Source: Imperialibacter sp. EC-SDR9
GTDB lineage: Bacteria; Bacteroidota; Bacteroidia; Cytophagales; Cyclobacteriaceae
Assembly (NCBI RefSeq): GCF_902498805.1
Contig: NZ_LR701615.1
Coordinates: 1-39,752, forward strand
Reading direction: 5' to 3'
DNA: 39,752 bases
Shown here one piece after another: positions 16,397-24,946 of this stretch. The notes under the pieces are model-generated. The model was not told where the DNA came from and made no database searches. It saw nothing but the letters and a program-made list of their open reading frames with translations. A program made the position numbers and the translations under genes. Position 1 is the first letter of the stretch, and every line of letters starts with the position of its first letter.

Positions 16397-16528
16397 ATGA
16401 AGGAAGTTCAAATTGAAGTTTCCGGAGTTGTTAAGCACTTCAAAGAAGTAAAAGCCGTCAATGGCATCGACCTCACTATTCTCAAAGGAGAGTTTGTAGC
16501 TTTGCTTGGCCCGAATGGTGCCGGCTAA
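16397..16528 (+). pseudogene. 5' remnant of an ABC transporter ATPase gene, truncated within Walker A
   Basis: ATG at 16397 opens 43 codons that match the start of the intact ATPase at 19115, with 36 of 43 residues identical, including VKAVNGIDLTI and GEFVALLGPNGAG. The frame ends in TAA immediately after GPNGAG, before the Walker A Lys. The last 23 nt (TGCTTGGCCCGAATGGTGCCGGC) are identical in both copies and the sequences diverge at the next base, where the response-regulator 3' end begins. Elsewhere the copies differ mostly at third codon positions, so this was a diverged functional paralogue before it lost its 3' part. Confidence 0.9.
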
Positions 16529-16530
16529 TC

Positions 16531-16956
16531 TTATTCAAAAAAATGCCTTTGCACGATATCTACAACACCGTCGGGTGTAAGTGGTTTGGTAAAGAAATCT
16601 TTTACTTCTTTAATTGAACGGGCCTTTTGTTCATCGTCGGGGTTGATGGAAGTGGTGAGCATGATAAGTTTTATTCTATTTATCAGTTCATGAGGAAGTT
16701 TTTTGTATTCCTCCAGAAATTCCCAACCATTCATCTTGGGCATATTGATATCAAGAAGAATGAGATCCGGCGTTGGGTATTCCTCAGATTGAGGAATGTA
16801 GCCATTTTTGTGGGTAAGGTATCGAAGCGCTTCCTCACCCCATTGAAAGGCCATCACCTGATTGCTAATGTCCGCATTGCGAAGAATAATAGTATTGATA
16901 AAGTTGGTAGGCTCGTCATCATCCACCAGGAGTATACAGTTTAATTTCTTTTTCAT
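16531..16956 (-). CDS. single-domain response regulator (CheY/Rcp1 type)
   Basis: A 141-residue receiver domain with nothing attached. The acidic pocket is Asp12-Asp14 (LLVDDDE), the phosphoacceptor is Asp69 in LILLDINMPKMNGWEF, Thr101/Thr102 follow in LIMLTTS and Lys124 in FFTKPLTP. There is no output domain, so it must act by protein contact, as in Rcp1-type regulators paired with phytochrome or PAS kinases. It overlaps the kinase gene by 4 nt and is downstream of it, so the two are cotranscribed and form a cognate pair. Its stop lies 2 nt from the ABC remnant's stop. Confidence 0.92.
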   Translation of the reverse strand: MKKKLNCILLVDDDEPTNFINTIILRNADISNQVMAFQWGEEALRYLTHKNGYIPQSEEYPTPDLILLDINMPKMNGWEFLEEYKKLPHELINRIKLIMLTTSINPDDEQKARSIKEVKDFFTKPLTPDGVVDIVQRHFFE

Positions 16957-18821
16957 AATAGGGTTGTTTTATGTTTTCGCAGCGTAAAATGGAAAGTACT
17001 GCCTAATCCTTCTGTCGATGTAATCCATATTCTGCCGCCATGTAATTCAACGATTTTCTTACAGTGCGACAGTCCAATTCCCGACCCCTTGAATTCACTT
17101 TGCGTGTGTAGTCGCTGAAATATGATAAAGATCTTTTTAAAGTATTTGGGGTCAATACCTATTCCATTGTCGGTTACGCCAAATTCATATTCGTCTTTCT
17201 TTTCTTTTACGGCGATAGTCACCTCAGGGGTTCTTGCCCGAACCCTGAATTTCAATGCGTTGCTTATCATGTTCTGAAACAGCACCTTGAGCTCCTGCTC
17301 GCTTCCTTTCAGTTTGGGTAGCCTGTCTGTAGTTATCCTGGCTCCGCTTTCTTTGATCATAGCATTCAGGTCCTGGATAATATCGCCAACAAGTTGATGG
17401 CAGTCCACTATTTTTTTTGATTTGATTCTGCCGATTCTGGAGTAGATCAGGAGCCCTTTGATCAGGTCAGACATTCTCTGCGAGGCGTCGGTGGTGTATT
17501 TTAGGTATTGATCTGCCTGGGCATCCAGCCTCCCTGTGTATTCTCTCGCAAGGAGGTCAGTCATGCTGGAAATAGTTCTCAGAGGCTCTTGTAAGTCATG
17601 CGAAGCGATGTAGGCAAATTGTTCGAGCTCTTTATTTTGTCGCTCCAGCTGACTCGTTCGCTGTTTTACCTTGGCTTCCAGATCGAAATTGGCTTCTTTT
17701 AATTTTTTTTCCATCCTTTTCTTATCGGAAATATCCCTTATAGCAGCCGAAACGAGCAAACCTTCCTGGGTTTCCAACGGGCTGAGGCTTATTTCAATCG
17801 GAAATTCCTTGCCCCCTTTTGTGATACCGAACAGCTCCAGACCTGATCCCATTTCGCGGGTCTTGGGGTTGCTGAAATAGTGTTGCATCAAGCCAGGGTG
17901 GCCTTTCTGAAAACGATCAGGCATTAGTATTTCAATCCGTCGTCCAATCAATTCCTTCCTTTTGTAGCCAAAAAGTTTGTCGGTTTGAAGGTTGGCGACT
18001 TTGATGACACCGCTATTGTCGACAATAATCATGGCATCTGGTGCCGATTCCAGCAAATCCCTGAATCGCTTCTCTGCTTTCTTGCTTTCGGTAGTGTCTC
18101 TGATAGCCGCCGATACAAACAGGCCCTCTTCTGTTTTTAGAGGACTAAGGCTTATCTCAACTGGAAATTCATCTCCATTCTTTTTCCTTCCATAGAGATC
18201 AAAACCATGTCCCATGCTGCGGGTCTTTGGAGCGTTGAAAAAACCGTCTCTGTGTGGCTTGTGTTTTTTGATAAAACGTGAAGGAATCAGGGTCTCTATT
18301 TCTTTACCCAGCAGTTCATTTCTGGTGTATTTAAAAAGGTGTTCCGTTTGCGCATTAACGAGAATGATCTGCCCAAAATTGTTGACAATTACCATGGCAT
18401 CGGGTGCAGTTTCCAGCAGCGCCTGACTCTTGCTCTCGGCCATTCTAAACTCTCGTATTTCTCTCTCCATACTGGAGATGCCAATAATTTTCCCCTTCTC
18501 ATCTTTGATAGGCGACACCAGTGAGGCCACCTTTAACAGTTTGCCATTTTTGCCAAGCCTAACCGATTCAAATGGACTGACTTTTTCCAGGAAAAGAACG
18601 CTACTTCTAATGGTGTCAAATTCTATCTCCCGCTCTCGTGGAAACAGGGACATATAATTTTTTCCGATCAGCTCTGCTTTCGTGTAGCCATAGGCTTCCC
18701 AGGCAGCCTGGTTGCAGTAGGTTATCTTCCCGGCCAGGTCCATCCCAAGAATCATTTCCTGAGAGGAATTTAGAATATAGGAATGTGTTTCCTCTGCCTT
18801 TTTTTTATTTGATGAATCCAT
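16953..18821 (-). CDS. triple-PAS sensor histidine kinase
   Basis: The start was set at the ATG at 18821 (MDSSNKKKAEE), because the 19 upstream residues in frame are not kinase-like; this gives 622 residues. Three PAS domains come first; the second and third are clear tandem duplicates (PDAMVIVNNFGQIILVNAQT against PDAMIIVDNSGVIKVANLQT). A short coiled coil leads to the HisKA domain with phosphoacceptor His408 in ASHDLQEPLR, then the HATPase_c domain with DNGIGIDPKYF and GSGIGLSHCKKIVELHGG. No membrane helix or signal peptide is present, so it is a cytoplasmic sensor. The ligand or signal is unknown. The response regulator follows directly. Confidence 0.92.
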   Translation of the reverse strand: MDSSNKKKAEETHSYILNSSQEMILGMDLAGKITYCNQAAWEAYGYTKAELIGKNYMSLFPREREIEFDTIRSSVLFLEKVSPFESVRLGKNGKLLKVASLVSPIKDEKGKIIGISSMEREIREFRMAESKSQALLETAPDAMVIVNNFGQIILVNAQTEHLFKYTRNELLGKEIETLIPSRFIKKHKPHRDGFFNAPKTRSMGHGFDLYGRKKNGDEFPVEISLSPLKTEEGLFVSAAIRDTTESKKAEKRFRDLLESAPDAMIIVDNSGVIKVANLQTDKLFGYKRKELIGRRIEILMPDRFQKGHPGLMQHYFSNPKTREMGSGLELFGITKGGKEFPIEISLSPLETQEGLLVSAAIRDISDKKRMEKKLKEANFDLEAKVKQRTSQLERQNKELEQFAYIASHDLQEPLRTISSMTDLLAREYTGRLDAQADQYLKYTTDASQRMSDLIKGLLIYSRIGRIKSKKIVDCHQLVGDIIQDLNAMIKESGARITTDRLPKLKGSEQELKVLFQNMISNALKFRVRARTPEVTIAVKEKKDEYEFGVTDNGIGIDPKYFKKIFIIFQRLHTQSEFKGSGIGLSHCKKIVELHGGRIWITSTEGLGSTFHFTLRKHKTTLL

Positions 18822-19114
18822 TACGTTTCTGTAATCTATAAATTTCCATAAATAGAAGTGTAGTTTACAGAAAAACACATTACTAATCTATGACTATCGC
18901 AAGAGATTAATCTAACACAATTCGTTAGCGGAAGTCAGAGGTATTCCAGTCAGTGGCGGCGGACACCATATCATGTAATGTACAGATTTTCTGGAATAGA
19001 AAGATAGCGAAACGGATATTTCCGTGCAGGAGGGAACTATCAGCTTTGTTTTGGCGGATTTTCGTTAGTAAGAAAAGTACTTTTCCATTTAACTTGCTGT
19101 GAAAATCAGAAAGC

Positions 19115-20047
19115 ATGAAGGAAGTACAGATTGCGGCCAGGCAAGTGATCAAGCACTTTAAGGATGTGAAGGCGGTGAACGGTATTGACCTGACCATTTA
19201 CAAGGGAGAGTTTGTGGCCCTGCTTGGCCCGAATGGTGCCGGCAAGACCACCCTGGTTGAGATGATCGAAGGCATTCAAAAGCCCGACTCTGGGGAAATC
19301 AAACTCAAGGGTATGACTTGGGCTGAACATGCCGGGCAACTGCACCAAATCATTGGCTTATCGTTGCAGGAGACCCGATTCATAGAAAAGCTGCGAGTGA
19401 GAGAAACGCTTGAGCTGTTTGCCAGCTTTTACGGGCTGGGCAGCGAAAGAGTAGAGGAGGTGCTGGAGTTGGTGAACCTTACCGAAAAGCAGAAGGCTTT
19501 CACTGACAAACTCTCGGGAGGCCAACGGCAGCGGATGGCATTGGGTATCTCGCTATTAAATGAGCCGGAAATCTTGCTCCTGGATGAGCCCACCACTGGC
19601 CTTGATCCCAATGCCAGACGAGAACTATGGGACATCCTTTTGAACCTCAGAAAAAGAAAGGGCACGACGTTGATCCTCACAACACACTACATGGAAGAGG
19701 CTGCCTATTTGTGTGACAGAATTGTGATCATGGATCAGGGAAATATTTTAGCCGAAGGCACGCTGAAGCAGCTGCTCTCAAAGCATGTGAAAGGCGAGAT
19801 CATTGACTTCACTGTTGACAGACCAATGGAGAGAGATGTTTTGCCCGGGCAACAAGCCATTTTAAACTACACATTCGATAAGGATACATTGAGCGGAGAG
19901 CTTTTGGTTACCGACATAGTGAAGTTCTTGCCAGACTTCCTGCTGTATGTGCAGCAAGAGAAAATCCAGATCGATTCACTGGAGTGCCGGAAGCTGACGC
20001 TCGACGATTTGTTTACTTCCATGACCGGCCGCCACATCAACCAATAA
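19115..20047 (+). CDS. ABC transporter ATP-binding protein
   Basis: A 310-residue ATPase: Walker A GPNGAGKT (38-45), Q-loop Gln85, signature LSGGQRQR (133-140), Walker B ILLLDEP (153-159), and H-loop His191. About 90 further residues after the core resemble the C-terminal part of ABC-2-type exporters' ATPases (DUF4162-like region). It forms a two-gene unit with the permease starting 4 nt downstream. A truncated paralogous copy of its N-terminus lies 2.7 kb upstream at 16397. The substrate is not identifiable; such pairs export drugs, lipids or sodium. Confidence 0.93.
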   Translation: MKEVQIAARQVIKHFKDVKAVNGIDLTIYKGEFVALLGPNGAGKTTLVEMIEGIQKPDSGEIKLKGMTWAEHAGQLHQIIGLSLQETRFIEKLRVRETLELFASFYGLGSERVEEVLELVNLTEKQKAFTDKLSGGQRQRMALGISLLNEPEILLLDEPTTGLDPNARRELWDILLNLRKRKGTTLILTTHYMEEAAYLCDRIVIMDQGNILAEGTLKQLLSKHVKGEIIDFTVDRPMERDVLPGQQAILNYTFDKDTLSGELLVTDIVKFLPDFLLYVQQEKIQIDSLECRKLTLDDLFTSMTGRHINQ

Positions 20048-20051
20048 TCCA

Positions 20052-21095
20052 ATGAAGCATCCTATCGTATTGCTAGTTCTGACTAACTTTCGGGAGTTCC
20101 TGCGCCAGCCGGGGGCCGTTTTTTGGGCAGTCTTTTTTCCTGTGCTGATGGCAGGCGGCTTGGGGCTAGCCTTTACCCAGAAGGGGGAATTGAATCAAAA
20201 GATCGCTTTTGTAGGGAATGATCAAACTGAGGAAAAAAGCTGGAGCAAGAAAGTGGGCAACGAAACCACGGGCTTTACTAACTACGAGTTCCTGAATGTA
20301 GGTTTTGACGAAGGGTTGGTTCTGCTAAAAAGAGGAACGGTCGATTTGATTGTGAAAAAAGAAGGGGAGGACTACAAGTATCATTTTGATCCGCTGAACC
20401 CAGAAGCACAGTTGGCTTACATCAACCTGACTGCCGCACTGAACGGAAACCAAACACTGTCAAACGGCGAAGATGTGGTGCCACTGAAGGAGATCGGCAG
20501 TAGATACATCGATTTTCTGGTGCCGGGTCTCATGGCCATGGGAGTGATGATGTCGTGCATGTGGGGCATCAGCTATGGCCTGATTGAGAAAAGGTCGAAG
20601 ATGCTGCTGAGGCGCATGGTGGCAACTCCAATGCGAAAAGCCCACTTCATGACGGCCCTTCTGGTTTCACGAACCGTGATGAGCGCCATTGAGGCGTCGA
20701 TACTCGTGGTTTTTTCATGGTTTTTTTTCGATATCCATATTGAGGGCAGCTTCTCCGCACTTGTCGTACTCTACCTGTCGGGCACCCTGGCATTTGCTGG
20801 CATCGCCATTCTCACGGCCTCCCGAACCGACAATACCTACGTGGGCAATGGCATTTTGAATGCCGTAGTGATGCCTATGATGATTCTGTCAGGCATCTTT
20901 TTCAGCTACCATGGCTTTCCCGACTGGGCTGTGAGTGTTATCCGCTTGTTTCCACTGACGATTTTTGCCGACACAGCCAGGGCCATATTTATCGAGGGAG
21001 CAGGGTGGAGTCAGATCGTGTTGCCTGTGGGTGTGCTCGCCGGGCTTGGGCTGGTGTGCATGTCGATAGGCATGAAGGTGTTTAAATGGTACTGA
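20052..21095 (+). CDS. ABC-2 type transporter permease
   Basis: A 347-residue inner-membrane protein. One N-terminal membrane helix (PGAVFWAVFFPVLMAGGLGLAF) precedes an extracytoplasmic loop of about 130 residues, then five more helices: VPGLMAMGVMMSCMWGISYG, the SILVVFSWFFF segment, VVLYLSGTLAFAGIAIL, NGILNAVVMPMMILSGIFF and VLAGLGLVCMSIGMKVF. The connecting segment EKRSKMLLRRMVATPMRK is characteristic of ABC-2 permeases. It lies 4 nt after its ATPase gene. Confidence 0.9.
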   Translation: MKHPIVLLVLTNFREFLRQPGAVFWAVFFPVLMAGGLGLAFTQKGELNQKIAFVGNDQTEEKSWSKKVGNETTGFTNYEFLNVGFDEGLVLLKRGTVDLIVKKEGEDYKYHFDPLNPEAQLAYINLTAALNGNQTLSNGEDVVPLKEIGSRYIDFLVPGLMAMGVMMSCMWGISYGLIEKRSKMLLRRMVATPMRKAHFMTALLVSRTVMSAIEASILVVFSWFFFDIHIEGSFSALVVLYLSGTLAFAGIAILTASRTDNTYVGNGILNAVVMPMMILSGIFFSYHGFPDWAVSVIRLFPLTIFADTARAIFIEGAGWSQIVLPVGVLAGLGLVCMSIGMKVFKWY

Positions 21096-21175
21096 GCAAA
21101 ATGATTGATGCCGTTTTGAAACTGGTCATTTCATGCAAACCGGCAACTGAACGTAGAACAGGCTACTAAATAATA

Positions 21176-23314
21176 CTATTGAATAACCCACATCAGCCCG
21201 GCGTAGATAGTCCGGCGGTTGAAAAGCTCATTTTCGAAGGAAGAATAGTCGGCGCTGTAGGCCCGGTCCCGCACGTTCTTGAAGTCGGCCATATTGCTCA
21301 CCGATGCAAACAATACCAGTCCATCGTCCTTCGGCAGTGGCAGCAGTTTTGAAAAGCTCAGGTCAATAAGGTTGTAGGTCGGTTGGCGGCTTTGCAAGGG
21401 TGATGTGAGTGGTTCAAATACGTCGAACCGGTTGTTGTAAGTGGAGCCCACTACAGGATAAAACCAGGTGCCTTGTCTGAAAATATACCTACAGCCCACC
21501 GTCCACCCACGGTTGCTCCATTGGGCGCCACCTCTGATAAAAAAATCGAGATCATATATCGCCTTTTTTGTGTTTCCGTTTTCTTTTTCGGTGGCTTCAA
21601 TACCTGTGTAAGAAATATCGGCCAGCCATTTTTCAGCCAGTTTATAGCACCAATACGATTCTATCCCCAGCACCCTGGCGGCAGTTTCATTTTTTTTAAT
21701 TTTTTTGAAAAACACCGCATTGGCTGCTGAAAGCCTGCCTGCTGAGAGCGAATGATCAACAGCCACCTGTTGCGATTTGATTTTGGAAACGCCTTCGCCC
21801 TGAAGTAATGCAAGCTGATGAAACGTGCCGCTGCCAACGGTGAATCTGTTTTTCTTGTTAACCTGAATGCTTACCGACGACTGATGAGAAAGCGTGTGAG
21901 ACTGCCCTGCCAATGGGATGTTTTTTCGCAGTGCCCATCCAAAAGCAAGCAGCTTCGAAGGCGTGTATTTGTAGCTGGCAAAGGCATCCAAAATTTTTCG
22001 CCCGGTAACCGATGCGACGTTCATTGCAGGGGCAGTTTCCCCAACGGCGTATTGGAACTCCGGAACCAGCCCGGAAAACTTCTGTAGTCGGTCGTCATAA
22101 GCCACACCGGCCTTCCATCCCGCTCTTTTTTTCGCTACAGTATAGGTGACCGACCCATAGCTGTCGGTGTTGCCGATTCTGTATGTAAAGCGGCTGTAGC
22201 CAAGTTCAGTTTGGCTTGCGTTGAAACCGCCGTTAATTCCAATCGCTCCTTTTTTTGTACGTTTCATGAGATTCACCACGTGAAAGGTGCGTTTTTTTTC
22301 CTGGAGGAAGTCGCCGCTAAAACTGGGTACCCTGAAGTCGAAGGTGTAGCGTTCGTTGAGTACATAGTGAAACGATTTTAGCGACAGCCCCGGTGCAAGC
22401 TGGTTGATATAGTGGACACCTGTTTCACGGGTTTCGAAGCGTTTGATCCTTTCGAGCGACACTCGGTTAAGGGCACGAAGCGGGCCTGAAGGCTGGAAGT
22501 TACCATACACCATAATGCTCTGTTTGTCGTTGATGCGTTGCTGATGGTTGACGCCCAGGTTGGCGAGAGAAAGTGAGAGGCTTGTCCGGTTTTTTTCCAC
22601 AATGGTATTGGAGGTCTCAATGGCTATCAGGCCCGATGAGGTATTGCCGTATTCGAGGGGTGGATTGCCAGGAAAAACGTAAAGTGAGCCAATCATTTCA
22701 GTGTTGAAGAAGCTGAAAGTTCCAATGCCGGTGAGTTGTGCAAACCGCACCGCATCGTAGGTTGGCACATGGTTAAAGAAAACACCTGTTTCTGCCGGGC
22801 TGCTTCCCCGAAAGCTGACAGATGCCGTTTCGTCCACTGTTGTGCTTGATGGCATCGCATTCACAGCCAGCAGTGGGTCGGCCTTGGCACTCGGGTTTTT
22901 GTAGATATCCAGCTTTGATATCTTTTTTACTACAAATTCTTCGGCGATGATTCGCTCCGCATTTATGGTGACCTGCTCCATGCTTTGGGTTTTCGGCTCC
23001 AGCTTAACTGTAGCGTTTTTCTGAAGCTGGCTTAAGGTCACGAGCTTCTCGCCATAGCCCATATACTGTACAATGAGCGTATCGGCTGATCCAAATTGTC
23101 CCATGTCAAGAGTGAAGATACCTTCGGCGTTGGTAGTGGTGCCAGTTCGCCAATTGCTAAAGCTAATGATGTGAACTCCAATGAGCGGCGTGCCGTCACG
23201 TGCATCAATCACTTTGCCGGAAGCAGAAGACGGCTGTGCCACGACTGGGCCAGAAAACCAGGCTCCCAGGACAATGGTCACAAAAATTGATGGTGACGAC
23301 ACGTTACTTCGCAT
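21176..23314 (-). CDS. TonB-dependent receptor with CarboxypepD_reg-like domain
   Basis: A 712-residue outer-membrane receptor. After the signal peptide (AWFSGPVVAQ) comes the carboxypeptidase regulatory-like domain (SGKVIDARDGTPLIGVHI, about 32-110), then a plug domain (about 120-240) with ASVSFRGSSPAETGVFFNHV, and a C-terminal beta barrel ending in a W-V-I-Q terminus. Imported substrate unknown. The ATG overlaps the end of the TPR gene upstream by 11 nt, so the two are translationally coupled and probably work together at the envelope. Confidence 0.88.
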   Translation of the reverse strand: MRSNVSSPSIFVTIVLGAWFSGPVVAQPSSASGKVIDARDGTPLIGVHIISFSNWRTGTTTNAEGIFTLDMGQFGSADTLIVQYMGYGEKLVTLSQLQKNATVKLEPKTQSMEQVTINAERIIAEEFVVKKISKLDIYKNPSAKADPLLAVNAMPSSTTVDETASVSFRGSSPAETGVFFNHVPTYDAVRFAQLTGIGTFSFFNTEMIGSLYVFPGNPPLEYGNTSSGLIAIETSNTIVEKNRTSLSLSLANLGVNHQQRINDKQSIMVYGNFQPSGPLRALNRVSLERIKRFETRETGVHYINQLAPGLSLKSFHYVLNERYTFDFRVPSFSGDFLQEKKRTFHVVNLMKRTKKGAIGINGGFNASQTELGYSRFTYRIGNTDSYGSVTYTVAKKRAGWKAGVAYDDRLQKFSGLVPEFQYAVGETAPAMNVASVTGRKILDAFASYKYTPSKLLAFGWALRKNIPLAGQSHTLSHQSSVSIQVNKKNRFTVGSGTFHQLALLQGEGVSKIKSQQVAVDHSLSAGRLSAANAVFFKKIKKNETAARVLGIESYWCYKLAEKWLADISYTGIEATEKENGNTKKAIYDLDFFIRGGAQWSNRGWTVGCRYIFRQGTWFYPVVGSTYNNRFDVFEPLTSPLQSRQPTYNLIDLSFSKLLPLPKDDGLVLFASVSNMADFKNVRDRAYSADYSSFENELFNRRTIYAGLMWVIQ

Positions 23315-24020
23315 TGGGAAGCAATTCGAATTTTACCCAGTTGAAGTCGGGAGCAATGGCCAATGCCTTTTGGTAGACCTCTCTGGCTTGTTGTTTTTTT
23401 CCCTGATTATTTAATGCTATTCCTAACCAGGCAAGGGCATCGAGGTACAGCCAGTTGTTTGATACGTCTCCCTTTTCAAACAACTCCACCGCCTTAGTGA
23501 ATTCCGAGGTGGCCAGGGCCTTGTCGCCTCCAAACATCTCCGGAGTGAAATACAAATAACTGGCATGAAGCTTCCGCACAACAGGAGAGCCAGGCGCTTC
23601 GTCCATAGCTTCATCAATCAAATTGGCGCTCTTAGCCCCCAGGAACATCCCTTTCCAGCTTGAGTAGGCAATTTTTAGGCCGGTAACAGCCGATTGAATG
23701 GCTTTCGCTTCGGCTGACTTGTAGTTTAGTTCAATGAGCTTGTCGAGATTTTTGTCAGCGGCATCAATGTACTTATCGAATAGGGTCTCGTCGGAGTCAG
23801 CCATGGTATTGTTGAGAAGGCCGTACTGCGTAAGGGCCAGCATAAATAGGTCTTGGGGACTTTTCGATTGATTGTAAGCTGTTTGTTGCCTGCTAACGCT
23901 TGTTTCCCACAGCGTGGTTAGTGAGCTTAAGTATGCCTGATATGTGTCTCTGCTGTTTTGGGCCAAAGCAATCGACCCTGTTAGCCAAATGGTGATTGTA
24001 AAAATCGTCAGCTTTTTCAT
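23304..24020 (-). CDS. exported TPR-like protein, partner of the TonB receptor
   Basis: A 238-residue protein with a Sec signal peptide (IWLTGSIALAQ) and helical repeats. The last repeat is a textbook TPR: LAWLGIALNNQGKKQQAREV followed by QKALAIAPDF. Earlier helices around 80-180 are degenerate. TPR units usually bind another protein, and the 11-nt overlap with the TonB-receptor start makes the receptor the natural partner. It has no catalytic motif. It lies 85 nt downstream of the DUF1579-like gene on the same strand, so readthrough from that gene is possible. Confidence 0.8.
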   Translation of the reverse strand: MKKLTIFTITIWLTGSIALAQNSRDTYQAYLSSLTTLWETSVSRQQTAYNQSKSPQDLFMLALTQYGLLNNTMADSDETLFDKYIDAADKNLDKLIELNYKSAEAKAIQSAVTGLKIAYSSWKGMFLGAKSANLIDEAMDEAPGSPVVRKLHASYLYFTPEMFGGDKALATSEFTKAVELFEKGDVSNNWLYLDALAWLGIALNNQGKKQQAREVYQKALAIAPDFNWVKFELLPNAK

Positions 24021-24105
24021 GATGTAGCTAAATTTGTGTAGGAGAATGGATTGTGAAAATGCTGCCTTTCAGTAAGGCGGTAAGGCTTGCGCTAAGCAAG
24101 TCGGT

Positions 24106-24615
24106 TTATTGTTTATCAAGCGTCATTTCAAAAAACTGAAACCATGAAGTGCCCATGTTGATCTCCCCCTTCTCATACCATTGGCCTTTGTTGTTAATGG
24201 AGATAATGTATCTCATATTTTCAGCGGGGTACCAGTAGAATTCCTCTCCAATTAATTCGCCTTTGAATTCACCTTTCCGCCCCGTGGATAGATAGGAGTA
24301 AAATGAGTAGTTGTTATCCGTTTTGTTCCAGGAAATGATTGCCATGGCGTTGTGGATGACTTTGCCCTCAGCTATGCCTTTTCCCTCGATCAGTATGGCC
24401 GTACTGTCGAGTTTGAATCTGATGTCTTCCACCTGATCAAACTCCCGCTTGACTCTATCCTGTCCGTACATCCATCCTTTGCCTTGCCACCTTCCGGTGA
24501 TAAAGCCAAGCCTGGTGACTTCCGTTTTAGCGATGACATCTGTTTCAGGGGCCTGCGCCCAACCTATGAAGGGAGCGAGTAATATGACGAGTATTAAATG
24601 AATGACAGTTTTCAT
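24106..24615 (-). CDS. exported DUF1579-like lipocalin-type protein
   Basis: A 169-residue protein with a Sec signal peptide (LVILLAPFIGWAQ). The mature part has the look of small beta-barrel DUF1579/heme-binding-like proteins: FITGRWQGKGWMYG opens the barrel, and GTSWFQFFEMTLDK closes it. Function unknown. It has its own upstream region carrying the AGTTTA-N5-TAAACT site 12-28 nt before the ATG, the same element found upstream of the adjacent regulator operon, so it is probably a target of that regulator. Confidence 0.7.
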   Translation of the reverse strand: MKTVIHLILVILLAPFIGWAQAPETDVIAKTEVTRLGFITGRWQGKGWMYGQDRVKREFDQVEDIRFKLDSTAILIEGKGIAEGKVIHNAMAIISWNKTDNNYSFYSYLSTGRKGEFKGELIGEEFYWYPAENMRYIISINNKGQWYEKGEINMGTSWFQFFEMTLDKQ

Positions 24616-24626
24616 GATTATAAATA

Positions 24627-24643
24627 AGTTTATTTTGTAAACT
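24627..24643. promoter_or_regulatory. operator-like site upstream of the DUF1579-like gene
   Basis: AGTTTA (24627-24632), 5 nt, TAAACT (24638-24643): a 17-nt inverted repeat with the same half-sites and spacing as the site at 25546-25562. It lies 12 nt from the ATG of the DUF1579-like gene and 16 nt past the stop of the winged-helix gene. Binding by that regulator is inferred. Confidence 0.65.
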
Positions 24644-24658
24644 AAATTGATAAAAAAA

Positions 24659-24946
24659 TTATGGGAGGTACTTCTTCAAAGCCGTAACATACGCTTCGAA
24701 AGCTTTAATACCTGTTGTGGTAATCTTACAAGTCGTTAAGGGTCTTTTGCCTTTGAAAGACTTGGAGATGCTGATGTACCCGGCCTGCTCCAACTTGTCG
24801 AGCTGCACACTGAGGTTGCCGGCAGTCGCCTGTGTCTTTTCCTTGATGAAGGTAAATTCGGCGTCCTCGAGGCTTATCAGTAGCGACATCACCGCCAAAC
24901 GCAGTTGCGAATGCAATAGGGGATCTAATGGCTCAAAATTATCCAC
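24659..24946 (-). CDS. small winged-helix transcriptional regulator (PF13601-like)
   Basis: A 95-residue winged-helix protein: LHSQLRLAVMSLLISLEDAE is helix 1, FTFIKEKTQATAGNLSVQLD the helix-turn-helix with recognition helix, and YISISKSFKGKRPLTTCKIT the wing. It resembles the MarR/ArsR-like HTH_34 regulators of Bacteroidota, which typically sit next to a small membrane protein gene. It overlaps that gene by 8 nt here, so translation is coupled. The shared operator sites upstream of the operon and of the next gene suggest autoregulation. No ligand site is visible. Confidence 0.85.
   Translation of the reverse strand: MDNFEPLDPLLHSQLRLAVMSLLISLEDAEFTFIKEKTQATAGNLSVQLDKLEQAGYISISKSFKGKRPLTTCKITTTGIKAFEAYVTALKKYLP

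Noticed and set aside
18879-19114. Remainder of the truncated ABC gene on the far side of the kinase gene
   Set aside because: I looked for the missing Walker A Lys, signature and Walker B parts in the gap and found none; the gap looks like a promoter region.
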